Part shown: positions 25,702 to 43,331 of the stretch, in pieces | How positions within the stretch are numbered: position 1 is the stretch's first letter | Layout: each line of letters opens with the position of its first letter | Assembly: GCA_034687125.1 (NCBI GenBank) | Contig: JAQGBZ010000048.1 | Coordinates: 1-64,000 of the forward strand | Direction: 5' to 3' | Length of the DNA: 64,000 nucleotides | DNA from: Neelides folsomi | Taxonomy: Eukaryota; Arthropoda; Collembola; Neelipleona; Neelidae | Translations under genes and position numbers: made by a program | Notes under the pieces: model-generated | What the model saw: only the letters and a program-made list of their open reading frames with translations | Told to the model about the DNA's origin: nothing | Database searches by the model: none

Positions 25702-26853
25702 ATGTTATCTGAAAGTGAAATCTCATTTTACAAAGAAAATGGCTATATTACTCTCAAAGACATTTTTAGTGAAGGAGAAATTGAAGAATGTAGCGAAGAA
25801 TATAATCTTTTATTCAATTTAAAATCAAAATCAAACTTGGAAGCAACTTGGAAAGGAAATTGGAATGAACAGAAAGAGAAATCATCGGTAATTGAATATA
25901 AAAAATCCCAGGCGTAAAAACAATAAAAGTGAAGTAATTACCTATATGAAAAATATTAAAAAAATTAAAATCCAACACAGGTCTTATCAATTCACAATCT
26001 TCAATGTCATTCAGCCGCTTTTACAAGAATGTTATTGAATCCTAAACTTTTGGATATTGTGTCGGATCTCATCGGATCACAAAATATTTTGCTTCATCAT
26101 ACAAAAGCTCATGTGAAACCGCCGTCAATTGGTTCGCCATTTCCAACACATCAAGTATAACCTCAAAGATCAACAATTTATAACTATAAATTAGATTTTA
26201 AGGATGTTAATATAATTAATACAATTGTAAATATTTTAATTGGACTTAAGGACTATCAATACTTTCCATATAAGAAAGACACAATGGTGGCCGTTTTTAT
26301 TCATTTGGATGACACAGACGTGACAAATGGAGCTTTGGGAGTTTTCCCATCTTCTCATTTACTTGGACCTTTAGAAAATAAATCCGACACTGAAAGTCAT
26401 TTTTATGTTGACCAAGTATGCAAAAGAACTTATACCAAAAAGTTAAATTTTACAATTAATTGACTAATTTGGATTTTTCTGTTTAGGAAAAGTTTCCATT
26501 AAGTTTGGCCAAAGAAGTTGTTTGTCAAAAAGGAGACGTCGTCATTTTTTCATATTTACTTGTTCATGGAAGTTACACAAATGTTTCTCAAAGAAATCGA
26601 AGGATGTTACTTTTTCAGGTTAATGACATATAAGTTCATATCATATATTATACAATACCTGTATAATATTTCTTCTCTATGTTTACTTATTAAGTGGAAA
26701 CATTGTATGGATAACGCAATACATTTAATGCAGATGGTTGCCGCTGAAGACGAAAGTCTCAAAGAAGTTCACAAATCTCCATGTCATGGAATGGTCCTTA
26801 AAGGAAGGAATGTAATGAGAGACGCTGACATCAACAAAAGACATGAAACATGA
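25702..26853 (+). CDS. Phytanoyl-CoA dioxygenase family protein, PHYHD1-like
   Basis: Fe(II)/2-oxoglutarate-dependent oxygenase. Five exons, all in phase 0: 25702-25887, 25981-26154, 26251-26415, 26487-26618, 26734-26853; 258 aa, somewhat shorter than human PHYHD1 (about 290). The iron facial triad is visible: THQ|DYQYFP gives His119-x-Asp121 across the exon 2/3 junction, and LLVHGSYTNVS supplies His202. The Arg cluster just after (QRNRR, 211-214) is where this family binds 2-oxoglutarate. The N-terminus SFYKENGYITLKDIFS is typical. The C-terminus KRHET is not a clear peroxisomal signal, so a cytosolic location is likely. The substrate is unknown. Confidence 0.86.
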
Positions 26854-27606
26854 AACCTTACAATTAACCCCATGTGTAAACTATTGGTAGGTTAGGTAAT
26901 AAACTTTCAGTAAAACTAACTATTAAATAATTTATTTTATATAATATTGATAATTTATTAGTAGAGTGAGTATACATAGGTAGAGAATAAATACAGAATG
27001 TAATGTAATATAATTAAAAACAATAATGGACCAGTTATACTATTGGTATTATTATTACCAATTGAAAATCAAAATTGAATGAATCATAAAATACAACTCT
27101 GTATTTTACAACTTATTGCAACATGGTCATTGGTGATAAATTGTAAATATGTTTGTACATTTTAACTTCATTGAATTTGGTGGATGATTGAAGTGAAAAT
27201 GTCAATAAATGTTTCTATCATTTTAAGAGCCAACTGTCGTTCAAAGTCAATGCATTATTTATAGTTATTATAAGTAGACATTAAACCTTAAGGTTTAAGC
27301 ATAAGGTACGCATTTGGGTATTAGTTGGATATTTTACTACCAAAGTATTTATAATTTATACACTATAAGTATATACAGAGATAAAATTAAGTAGTTTAAT
27401 TATGACTAACAATAAGCTTCGACCTTTTCGCCTTTTTTTACTCTTTCGCCTATACCCATATCCCAAATGGAATGTCCATACCATTCAAGACTAAACAACA
27501 TATCGCTTTGATTTTACCATTCCAACTTTGAACAATTTTGAAAGAATTTTAATTTTAATTATTTTTTATTAAAGTGAAATTAAATTAATCATAATTATTT
27601 TAAAAA
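26854..27606. other. Intergenic region
   Basis: AT-rich, no gene seen between the dioxygenase and transporter copy C. Confidence 0.5.
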
Positions 27607-29145
27607 ATGTCTAATGTGAACCGCGAAGGAGCAAATGAAGAAATTGAGGATTTCCTCCGTCGTTATTCTTCAACCCAAGTGATTTCTCCGCTTATTAACA
27701 AATCCAATGGTTCAGTTTCCTTCTCGGGTGCTCTATTAACCATTGAGGAGTTGAACAACAACAAGGACAATTCACACCAAGCCAATTTAAGTTTACCTTT
27801 AAATTTAAATGCAAGTTTCACCAACGAAGGAGAAAAAAACAAATGTGTAAAGAATTTGAAGAGCTTTTGGCTCCGATTCCGCGGATTTATTTTTATGATC
27901 ATGTCTTGCATCTTTCTGAGTCTGGGAGCTTTAATTGTCAAATACATGACGAATTATCACAAGTCAAGTCTGGCACTTTGGAGGTTCTTGGGCATTTGGA
28001 TTCCCTCAGTTCTCATCGTTGGATTGAAGCTCAATACAAATATTCTTGATCCCATATGGCCTCCTATGAAAGATCGACGTTGGGTCACGCTGCTCCTCAT
28101 TATTGTAATTAAGTCAATTAATTAATTAACTAAGTTAATTAAGTTAATTAACTCGGAAATAATGTTTTTTTAATTTTAATTTATCAAATGTGATTTTGAC
28201 AGCTCAGAAGTTTCGTAGCGTCGACAGCCGTCATTTTTTACTTTTTCTCTCTTCGATATCTCAACGTGGCTGATGCTTTGGTCATCATTTCAACAACTCC
28301 GATTTTTGTCAATTTTGCTGCTGCCATTTTTCTTAAAGAGCCATGCGGAATTTTTCCATTCTTCACCGCTATTCTCACCGTCATTGGAGTTTTAATTGTA
28401 ATGAAGCCTCCTATTCTCACCGGAGGAGCAAGTTTTGATGAGGAGGTTCTTGTAAGTCAATTAAGTTTATATTTAATTAATTAGCTAATCTTATTTTTAA
28501 TTTTTTTAGATTGGTTCGGGTCTCGCTCTTGCTGTTACACTCTGCATGACGACTTCTGTGATAATTCTTCGTCGTTTGAGAAAAGTTCATTACTCGGTTC
28601 TTACAATGTTCATGGGAGGGATGGGAGTCATCACAAGCATAGTGGTATCTTTTATTCTCTTCGGGAATTTCCAAAAGCCTAAAGGAACCCATGATATTTG
28701 TCTTGTTGTCATTTTAGCAATTTTGTCATATTTGGGCCAATCTTGTATAACTCTTGCTCTCAAGTTTGAACAAGCTGGACCTGTGTCGCTCATTCGAACC
28801 TGCGAAGTTCTCTTTGCTTTCTTATGGCAATTCCTCTTCCTTGGAGTTGCTCCAGATCTCTACAGGTAAACTTTTTTAAATAGCATTTTTTAATTAACTT
28901 AATATTAATTTAATTACCTTTACCATTACAAGATATACAAAGACTGTGAATATGTATATATCCGAGATTTTATTATGAATATGAAAAAATTAACAATTTA
29001 AGTAAAATGAATTTTTTATGTCCACAGTATCGGGGGAGCGGTGATTGTGATTTTCTCAATATTTCTCACCGTGTTCAGAACTTGGCTTTTATCTCGTCCT
29101 CCAGAACATACTTTAAGAAAACGGTTATTTTGTATTCTCAAGTAA
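27607..29145 (+). CDS. EamA/DMT-family transporter, SLC35G-like (copy C)
   Basis: Plus-strand exons 27607-28104, 28203-28451, 28510-28865, 29028-29145; 406 aa. Intron positions and phases match copies A and B; exon 2 is 249 nt in both A and C, and exon 3 is 356 nt in both B and C. About 90 polar N-terminal residues precede the membrane part, which contains YLNVADALVIISTTPIFVNFAAAIFL and EQAGPVSLIRTCEVLFAFLWQ. Probable solute transporter, substrate unknown. It lies on the opposite strand from A and B and is separated from them by the dioxygenase gene. Confidence 0.84.
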
Positions 29146-29853
29146 ACTTCCCTTCATCCAACTCTCACCATAATTAAACTTATCTTGTTTATATTTTAGT
29201 TTACAATTTTACCTTAACCTATTTTTGTGTTATTTACTTGAAATCTCTTTTTATACAAACGTTGCACATATAATACGCAGATTCTTTAAAGAATAAAATT
29301 CTTATAAGTTTTAAATTTTACATTATTGGATCTTTTCTTCTTGGCATATGTAATTAGGTAATTACACACTAATTGCACTATATACAATTGGCACCTTAAG
29401 ATGGATAAAATTCATGATGGGTTAATGATGACGTATTTGAAATAATGATGATTTTTTTAAATTATTTAAGCATTTATTGTAACTTTTAATTGTTTGATCA
29501 ATTGCTACAGATAGTTGAGATTATAATATACAAATGGACGTGATGATAGTGAACATTCTAAAATATCCAATAATTAAGCCAATCTTAAGTCCAAACCTTA
29601 ATTCTTATATTTAATTATTAATTTAAAATATAATAAGCATTTTTAAATAAAAATCGAGATCAATTTTAAAACTTGAAATAAAGTTCTTGATTAATTCCAA
29701 TCTTTAACAGCTCTCAAATGTACTTAAACAATTGACAATAAATAAATTTAATTTCTAAATCATGTAATATTTATAATCTTAAAACAAATTGGTAATTGGT
29801 GAAGTATGTGATGAATATTCCTTGGAATTGCAAATGCTTTTATCTAATTTCTT
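29146..29853. other. Convergent 3' region
   Basis: The transporter and thioredoxin genes end towards each other here. An AATAAA is present near 29291. No gene is seen. Confidence 0.5.
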
Positions 29854-32270
29854 CTACTTGTGAGCCATGATGAGCTCCTTCAATTTATCAGCATTAGCGC
29901 CAGAGAAGTCTGTCACCTTTAATTAAAAAATAAATTCATATTATTAATTTAATCTAATCTAATAATTTATATAGAAGTTAAACTTGAATTTAATATTTAA
30001 AACGAAATAGTTAATAAATTAATATTTAATCAATTTACCTTTTCTCCCTTCTTGATGAAAATGAAGGTGGGCATACAAGAAATATCATAAGTGGAGGCGA
30101 CTTCTTCACATTCGTCGACATCAACTTTGAGGAAGATGACGTCGGTGAGTTGGGCGGCCATTTCTTCCAATTTCGGAGCAATCATCTTACAAGGTCCGCA
30201 CCAAGTGGCGTAAAAGTCCACGACCACGAGTTTCGTTCCAGCTTCTTTCAGCTGGTTCTCGAAGTCATCCTGAAAATAACAAATACATGTAATATGAAAT
30301 AAGAGTTAATGTTTGTTCAAGGAAATTCACATCCGCGGAAATGATTAATTTTTCTACCTTTGAACAAATTGTTATTAAACTGCTAATCATATTGCAAATA
30401 CAAATAAACTAATTAATAAATAAATTAATTTCTAATTTTTAAAGTAATATTCTCTTTGTTTGTGATGGATCGATAATTTGGCAATAATAGCGGTAGACAT
30501 TGGCTTATAAAAGCCAATACGCCCACCTTTAAAACATTCATGGCTCACGCAATGTTGATTAAGAGAAAAACTTGTCATGCCCAGAGTTAATCAAATATTG
30601 AAGTTCTATTCGTATTAAAAGTTGTGTCTGGGTAGTAAAGTCATTGCCAGAAATTCATTGGATATACATAAGTATCTAGTTATAATTTATAATGTTACTT
30701 ATTACATAAATGCTCTAAAATAAATGAAGATATAGGTATTACTAAATATACTAGAAATGTATTATACCTATGCTAGGTTGGAGAACATAATTTATCGATA
30801 AATTATGAGTGAGTTTGCTCTGTTAAATGACTTAAATGTTCTGCGGAACATTAGATGAGCAAAAGAGATATGATTCATAAAAGCTAATGCTTAAATGCTT
30901 CAATTACGTATTTGCTCATCCTAAGCTCTTTATAACCATTAACCAATCAACCACCAACCACCAACCCCAACATAAAATATTGATTGAAGAAAAATTTTTA
31001 AAAAGCTTTTTCGTATCTTTAAATATATTATTTATCGTATCGACTTTCTATTCAAAATTCATCACATTTAACGATTATCAAAAATCTTTTTGAACAACAA
31101 TAAACGACATTAAAATTCCCGATAATACTTATTTTTGAATAACTGTTAACAGAATATAAATAAATAAATTTTTAATTGTAAAATTCCAATGTTGCAATTA
31201 GGATAGGTAGTTTGATAATATTAATTTGAAGCTTTATTGTAAATGAAATTACGGTAAAGACATGAATAGGTTCACCACTTCACCTGACTTCACCATCATA
31301 CGCCCATCTGCCTCATCTTGTTTAGTTAACAATATAAGTATTGGTTTTTAGATAACGATATATTGTATTGGCAATCAAGGCAATCGGGTATAGTCTCATA
31401 CATATTTAGTTAATATAAATACTAAGGTTGGAATTGTAAAATTATAGTCGACTTGTCCCAATAAAGTTATGAAATAAGAAATGCGAATATACCTAATAGC
31501 TAATAATGTCGTGTAAAGTTTAAATTCAGGAGATGAAGAGACCGATCAATAATAAACGTTACAAAAAAACTCTCTTAGCTTGAAACCTTGTTGAGAAAAA
31601 TAATATTGACAAGGATCTCATGCACAGCAGCATAGCCTTTCTCACCTTTTACACTAATTACAATTACACACCTTTTCATCCATACGTTCTACTTCTACCT
31701 TAATATGTTAATATCTAAAATATCTATACCTGCATATTTAGTATGTATGATAGAGTATTTATCTTTATATATATATATATTTTATAAAAACTTATTAGCT
31801 TTATTAAATAATAAGATATTTGTAGTATACTGAAAAATATAAAAAATGCATTTCTGTTTACCCATAGTTGGGTTAATTAATTAGTAATTAGATTCGAATT
31901 GAACCGATAATTATTATAAAGTTTGGAAGTTTACTTTTAACGATGACGTGATTAGTCTTGGGAGCGAGTGATAAAATATGTTTTGTATCAACCAACAAAT
32001 AATGTTTTAAAGCCAATGTACACCGATTTGATGAATAAAATTATAACATTATGGAGCAAAGTACATTGACTCATTTCCCATTTTGCAATAAACGTCATCG
32101 TACTCGCAAGACCCGTTCCCCCAAAATTCGGATTTTGCGAAGGGAATTAAATTGAAAAAAGTGAACAGAAAAAGCCGCTTTTTTCTTCAAATAGGGAATG
32201 GAAGATGTAAAATTTTATCAAACTACAATTTGCAATTTACCTTGTCTTGAACGACGTGAATGAGTGACAT
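29854..32270 (-). CDS. Thioredoxin
   Basis: Cytosolic dithiol-disulfide oxidoreductase. Minus-strand exons 32270-32241 (10 codons), 30269-30039, 29916-29854, all in phase 0, encode 107 aa, the usual length. The active site WCGPC is at residues 33-37 and the cis-proline motif CMPTF has Pro77. Extra cysteines are Cys64 and Cys75. No signal or transit peptide is seen, so the cytosolic, Trx-2-like form is likely. The start codon lies on a tiny first exon behind a 2-kb intron; this start was chosen because MSLIHVVQDK-D joins in frame to the standard N-terminal strand. Head-to-head with the TAX1BP3-like gene. Confidence 0.94.
30270..32240. other. First intron of the thioredoxin gene
   Basis: No nested gene is supported. 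It includes a short AT microsatellite at about 31765-31783. Confidence 0.55.
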
Positions 32271-32945
32271 TTCTTGTTTGAGGAATTTTGGCGACGAGGG
32301 CGGCTTGATTTCCTTTTTGCAGACTGATTCCTCGCTCCCCGTTTTCCTCCCAGTGCAACAACAGATAGAACCACCGGGCATGTCAATCCTTTATATGCGC
32401 ACACCAACACGATCTCAACAGGTAAAAGATCCGCCCCTACCTCCAATCACCGTCTCAATTGCTAATTTGCACTCCTACTTTTGTCATTGTTTTAATTCCC
32501 TAAATTGATTGACCTGATTAAAAATTTATAAAAACTCCTATCAATTGAGATTTCTTATTATTTTTATATTGACAAAATGATTTTGAAAGCCGAATAAAAA
32601 TTATATCTTTCTCTGTTGTTGTGGATCATAAGACCACAATAATTTTTACAATGTGATCTTCGACTTGTGATATCCGTCGTGCCAAATTGCCTTGAACGAA
32701 ACTTAATTAAAATATTATAGTTGGGAGATAAGACAATATAAATCATAGGGAAGACTCTGAGAAAGAAGGTTAGTGAACTATGAGTAATTTGACATAATGA
32801 GATCAGAATTCAGAAGTGACTAAAAGTAAACTATAAAGTCATGTAGAACAAAATAGACTTTAATGTTTTTAATTACATTTATGGTTTGTTTTTTAAAGGT
32901 ACAAGGGGACCATTAAATGCAATAAGTTGATCTGTACCAGCAATA
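32271..32945. promoter_or_regulatory. Divergent promoter region, thioredoxin / TAX1BP3-like
   Basis: 675 bp between two start codons facing away from each other. The part next to thioredoxin (about 32280-32450) is GC-richer than its surroundings and probably holds the thioredoxin 5' UTR and promoter. The frames found here do not resemble known proteins. Confidence 0.45.
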
Positions 32946-33401
32946 ATGGCATTTCAACATCAAGCAGGAACTGCAATGGAGTGCTTAAGTGTAAGTCATT
33001 TATAAATTAATTAATATTAATTCTGCTTATTAAAAGTGTAATGTGATTAACTGTATAATAAAATAATATTTTAAATTATTTAGATACCAATAACATTACA
33101 TAAAGAACCAGGCACGGACCATGAAGGGAGAGATGTCATGAAATGCGGATTTAAGATCGGAGGAGGAATCGACCAAGATAATAAACTTTCTCCTCATGGC
33201 TACACCGACCGGGGGATTTATGTGACCGAAGTGACCGGAGGGTCACCAGCAGACAAAGCAGGGCTCAAAATGCACGACAAAATTCTTCAATGCAATGGCT
33301 ATGACTTCACAATGGTCACTCACAAGAAGGGTGTGGATTACATCAAGAAACATCCAGTTCTGAACCTTCTGATAGCAAGGAAGGGAGTCACTTCAACATA
33401 A
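32946..33401 (+). CDS. TAX1BP3: Single-PDZ protein, TAX1BP3 / TIP-1-like
   Basis: Small scaffold-type protein consisting almost wholly of one PDZ domain, which binds C-terminal peptides of partner proteins. Exons 32946-32990 and 33084-33401 join in phase 0 and give 120 aa (human 124). Diagnostic stretches are FKIGGGIDQDNKLSPHGYTD, GIYVTEVTGGSPADKAGLK and DKILQCNGYDFTMVTHKKGV. As in the family, the carboxylate-binding loop lies in the LGF-type region near GFKIGGG. No additional domain is present. Confidence 0.92.
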
Positions 33402-33709
33402 TTAATCTAAAACAACGAAGATTATATTTTTTAAACCTTTAGCTTTATTATTTAAGACTTAATTTTTAAACTTAATTGTAAGTGTTTTGTATTTAAATGT
33501 TTGCAATATTGCTAAATACATAAAATAGCATCATGCTACTTAAATAAATAAACATTGTGTTTTGTGTTATCCAGATTTTAATATAAATGCGTTTTATATC
33601 ATTACATATTTTGTGGATTGTATTTGTACCATAGCCAAAATGTATAGAATAGATTTTATTTTATAACTAAAAATTTTGTATAATTGTATTTTGAATATTA
33701 TTGTTAAAG
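33402..33709. other. Convergent 3' UTR region
   Basis: The two flanking genes end towards each other here. AATAAA-like signals occur near 33545. Nothing else is seen. Confidence 0.5.
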
Positions 33710-35095
33710 TTAGAATTTTCCAGACATCCCAGAACTTAGCTTTCTCTCCTGTTTGTAATTTGGATTAAATGAAACTTGCGAATTATCTTGTTCTTGCACC
33801 ATTGCAGATTGATTGCTTCTAATCCCCATATTCGATAGGTTCATTAATTGTTGTTCTTGGGGTTGAGTCATAGCAGATTGATTATTTTTAATACTCGATG
33901 GATCTGGTTGTTGATTCCCAATCGAAGGGCTGTAATTAAATCCCATTCCAGATTGATTGTTCTCAACATTCCCATATTGTTGTTGTTGTTGTTCAGGATA
34001 TACAGGCTCAATTGTATAGGGCTGGGTATTGAACTTCATTGAAACGCCAGAGGGATTGTTCCCGGCGTTCATGACATAACCGGACATCCCAGAACTGAGT
34101 TTTCTCTCTTGATTAGATTTGGATTGAATCTGTTGCGAAGTTTCATTTTGTTGCGGTTGTAAAGTTGGAGCATAAATGTCAGGGATTTTAGCATTTTGTT
34201 TATCAAGTTTCATCATTGACGGTTTATTGTTGAATTTGATTCCCATTCCAGATAAATTGCTTTCAACTTTCACCAATTTCTCCATAATATTTCGAAATTG
34301 TTGCTGGATATCAAGACGAACCTAGAAAATTAACAATATTAAATTTTGAGTTACAAGTCGTAACATTACTTTGTAATTTGTAGCCATAAATGTAAATCAG
34401 TAACGTAAGTATTATAATTAATACAAAGTGAGTCTAATCTAATGATAAACAACTCTATGATATATTCAAGAATAGTTTATAAAGTATATGGGTCTATAAA
34501 TGGGTATTTACATTTTCAGGAATAGAAACTGGAAGTGAACGAGCTTTTGTGCTATTCCCTTGACCTTTCTGATTGTTATCAAATTGACTTGAAATGTTCA
34601 TTCTGCTACTGGATGTTTCTATTACTTTCATCTGACTGACAACTCTTGAAGGGAAAGTTGACATGTCTGTTCCCACTTTAGATTTAGCATTATTTCTATG
34701 CAATGCAAGATTTTGTCCTCCCAATACCATTTCTGACTCCTCGACCTGAATAAAGAACCCAAATTAGTCAAATAACTTTTAACAATATTATTCATTCCAA
34801 CACAATTTACATATAACATGTAGCTGTACATTTTAGTTTGTAATTTATATGATCAATTTATTAAAAAATTATCTTTATCATAAGCTGATGAATATTTAAT
34901 TTCATAAGATAATGAATATTTAAAATGTATTACAGGCACAGTCATTGCTCTACATGTAGTTGAAGGCGAAGCTGAAGGAATGCGAAAACCCGCTTCGCTC
35001 TCTGGAAACCCTTGCTTATCATAAAGAAATTTAACTTGTGATGGAGCGAACGCAACCTCTGATTGAGACTCTCGAGGACTCGGTTCTTGAGACAT
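33710..35095 (-). CDS. Unrecognised protein with repeated N-x-S-G-M motifs
   Basis: Minus-strand exons 35095-34934, 34745-34512 and 34321-33710 join in phase 0 and give 335 aa. I do not recognise the family. The protein is hydrophilic, Ser/Asn/Gln/Met-rich and probably disordered, with no signal peptide or membrane segment. The C-terminal half holds repeated short motifs: NLSGMGIKFN, NPSGVSMKFN, NQSGMGFNYS, NQSAMTQPQ, NLSNMGIRSN and NQSAMVQEQ. A longer block, QERKLSSGMSG, occurs twice, once mid-chain and once at the extreme C-terminus. The repeats suggest multivalent peptide binding. Consistent splice phase and an exonic GC level above that of the introns support a real gene. Confidence 0.68.
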
Positions 35096-35456
35096 TGGCT
35101 AATTTGGAATTTTTTCTAATAAGTAGTAAATCTATTTTTTAATTTTCAAAAATTAGAAGCTATTTTTTATTAAATAATGTAATAGAGGTGTGAGAAAGTT
35201 GAATAATAAACGTTTCTAAAGATAAAATATAAAATTTATTCAATTGATGAAATTCATTAAATGCACATAAATACGATTGGTAAAAGTGCATTATTATTAC
35301 TTTGTTACATATTGATACAAATTAAGAACGAGAGAATATTTTTTAATAAATGAGGTAAATAATTTTAACATAACATAAACATTTTAATTATATCTTACAT
35401 TAACATTCACACACTGTACAAAGTTAAAAAGAAACAGGTCATCTTTAATGGTCGAT

Positions 35457-35794
35457 TTACTGGTAGTACAGCTCAAGGTTCATTCCATCGTGAATTTCAT
35501 CTGAAAATATGAAAATGTCAATGATTCTAAAATATACAAAAGTGGATATTTTGTAAATTATAAATTATTAAATATATATTAATTTATTATTAAATTTTAT
35601 TATGAGTTGAACTTACAGTCAACAAGTCTGATGTGGTCCTTGAAGATGGTATACCATTTCTTGAGGACAATTTTATCATACCGGGTTCCGGTTTGAGCTG
35701 CGATGAGTTTCTTTAAATCCCCGATTGTGTCATCTTCGTTGCATTTGATCCTCACTTTCTTCCCAAGCCGGTCATTACAAGTTATTTCGATCAT
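35457..35794 (-). CDS. UBL5: Ubiquitin-like protein 5 (UBL5 / Hub1)
   Basis: Ubiquitin-like modifier that acts non-covalently on spliceosomal proteins and in the mitochondrial stress response. Minus-strand exons 35794-35617 and 35500-35457 (split codon for the Tyr in RLVDYEIHDG) encode 73 aa, exactly the family length. Hallmarks are [35 protein letters not shown] and the C-terminal YYQ instead of a diglycine. No defect is seen. Head-to-head with the p68/Rm62 helicase gene. Confidence 0.96.
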
Positions 35795-36179
35795 TATTAA
35801 TTAATTCTTTACGTTCCTTTAAAGGTTAGTTAATTACAAATTGACTTTTAAATGTAATGTTTAATGTTGTCAAAAGTTGAATTTAATTATCGAACTGAAT
35901 CCGAATAAATCGGAATATAATAAAGTTTAAATCCTCCGCTTTTTTCTCTTCCTATAGTTTAAATAGTAGTTGAGAATTAACGTAGATGGGAGTTGGAGTT
36001 GCGTGCGAAAGAGGCGCAAGGGAAGGTGTGGGGGTGGAAGGAGGTGAAGGGCTTTCGGTGTCCATGTTGGATTCCAAACGACGTGGTTCTCCTTCTTTAC
36101 CATTCGACTAGTCAGAGGAGGCTGACGCAACTGAAGACCATTCTCATCCGAGGAGTGTTAAATAGATATCCCGACCGAG
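35795..36179. promoter_or_regulatory. Compact bidirectional promoter, UBL5 / p68 helicase
   Basis: Only 385 bp separate the two divergent start codons. The helicase-proximal half (about 35985-36180) is GC-rich. Both genes act in RNA processing, so co-regulation is plausible, but that is inference. Confidence 0.5.
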
Positions 36180-41903
<5,724 letters not shown>

Positions 41904-42735
41904 TTTTAATTTTGATTTTTTGTTTTTCTCTTTTAGGTTACTAATTTCGTTTTCGAGTATTCAGTTTACTTTGTCTTTTATATAATTTTGTAAACGACGA
42001 AGAGTTTATTTTATAATTTAATTATTACTTTTATTAAAGATTTGATTACCTAAGTTGAAATTCATTTTAAATTTATTAATCTCTGTTATAAAGATCAATT
42101 TTTGTCGGAATAAATATCTCCGTTTTTTGAAAAAGTTGCTTCTTCATTGCATATCAGATATCATATTCATTGAATTATCATGAAATATTAATATAAAATA
42201 GAATATAGTTATTTTTTAGGTGTATGATTGAACTTAAGTAATTAGAATTATGCATTTTAAAAGTTGAAATCCCGCTTTTTTTCTTTAAATTTGTATCTAA
42301 CCAGCGCTATAACAAAAGGCAGGATTTCAACTTTCACCTTTCCTACGAGAGTATGTTATGAATTAAATGATTCATTATAGGCCTTGATTTACTAGTATGG
42401 AAAGTTTTGACTTTTAATTAATTTGTCTAATATTGTAATGTGTCTAACATCATGCGTACATGTTGATTAATTGTTTTAGGTAATGTGTTATTAAAAGGGC
42501 GTTTTACATCATTTATTAAACCAGAGATACAGAGATCTGCGTCTCCTAAAATCATATAAAACGTAAATCCGTAATGTAATTAAGAAATTATTAACGTGTG
42601 CATACTACGAATCATAAATATACCATTCATTCAAGCATATATATATATATACAAAACAATACTTTTATACAAAGATCAATAATAAATATTTATAGTCTAT
42701 TAAGATGCGAAATATAATTAAATTATCTAATTAAC
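41904..42735. other. Convergent intergenic region
   Basis: Contains the helicase 3' UTR, an imperfect hairpin (42260-42334, listed separately) and an AT microsatellite at about 42636-42652. No gene is seen. Confidence 0.5.
42260..42334. repeat. Imperfect hairpin, 13-bp perfect stem
   Basis: AAAGTTGAAATCC at 42260-42272 is the exact inverse of 42322-42334, and pairing continues imperfectly inwards (CGCTTTTT against AAAAGGCA). The loop is about 49 nt or less. It could be a small MITE remnant or a structured RNA; nothing decides between them here. Confidence 0.5.
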
Positions 42736-43331
42736 TTAAAATCTACTTCCGAAGTTGACCCTCCTTCTGTTGTATGGAGGCCGAGAGTTGGACGTTCGCT
42801 TTTTCCTCAAAGCTTTGAGCTTCTCAATTGAAATTCCATCGTCAATGCAGATTTGAGTTCCTTCGAATTTGATGCTCACGACATTTGGCATGGGTTCACT
42901 TGAGTGCCAAGAGATTCGGAATCTGATGGACAATTTTTCGCCAACTTCCATCGTCAAGTTTTCGGCTTTGCTACGAAAAAAAGCTTTCCCTTCATCTTCA
43001 TCATTACGAACCCAAAATCCCCAACCCTGTAAATAAACAAAATTACAATTAAAATATTGGATCATTATTTTTATAATTATCTTTAATTACAATTAATTAA
43101 AGAACATTAAAAGACATTTACCCCTAAGAATGTGAATGGTCCATCAGTTTGGATTTCCATGTCCCAATCTCCGTCCACTTTGACAGGAACTTGAAATGTT
43201 ACATTGGCCAAGTAGTTGAGAACTCCTCCTTTTTCAATCTTCAAAACATTTGAGCAATTAAATGCAACTCCGCTCGAAATTACGACAATTAGGATAAATA
43301 GCCCAAAAGTAGAAGGGATTTTATAGCTCAT
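42736..43331 (-). CDS. Secreted protein resembling a family-2 carbohydrate-binding module
   Basis: Minus-strand exons 43331-43122 and 43026-42736 join in phase 0 and give 166 aa. A signal peptide of about 23 residues (GLFILIVVISSGVAF) is followed by one domain of about 105 residues and a basic tail (KALRKKRTSNSRPPYNRRR). The domain has the layout of CBM2: a Cys near the start (NCSN), a central G-W-x-F-W (GWGFWV), a late GEKLSIRFRISWHSSEPMP that parallels the GxSxxFGxxxSWSGSNPxP motif of CBM2, and a closing Cys (TQIC) that would pair with the first. Candidate surface Trp residues are in DGDWDM, GWGFW and ISWHS. The family call is by eye; the Arg-rich tail is unusual. Confidence 0.58.

Noticed and set aside
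32260-32508. 82-aa plus-strand and 69-aa minus-strand frames
   Set aside because: They overlap the thioredoxin first exon and promoter; no similarity to known proteins.
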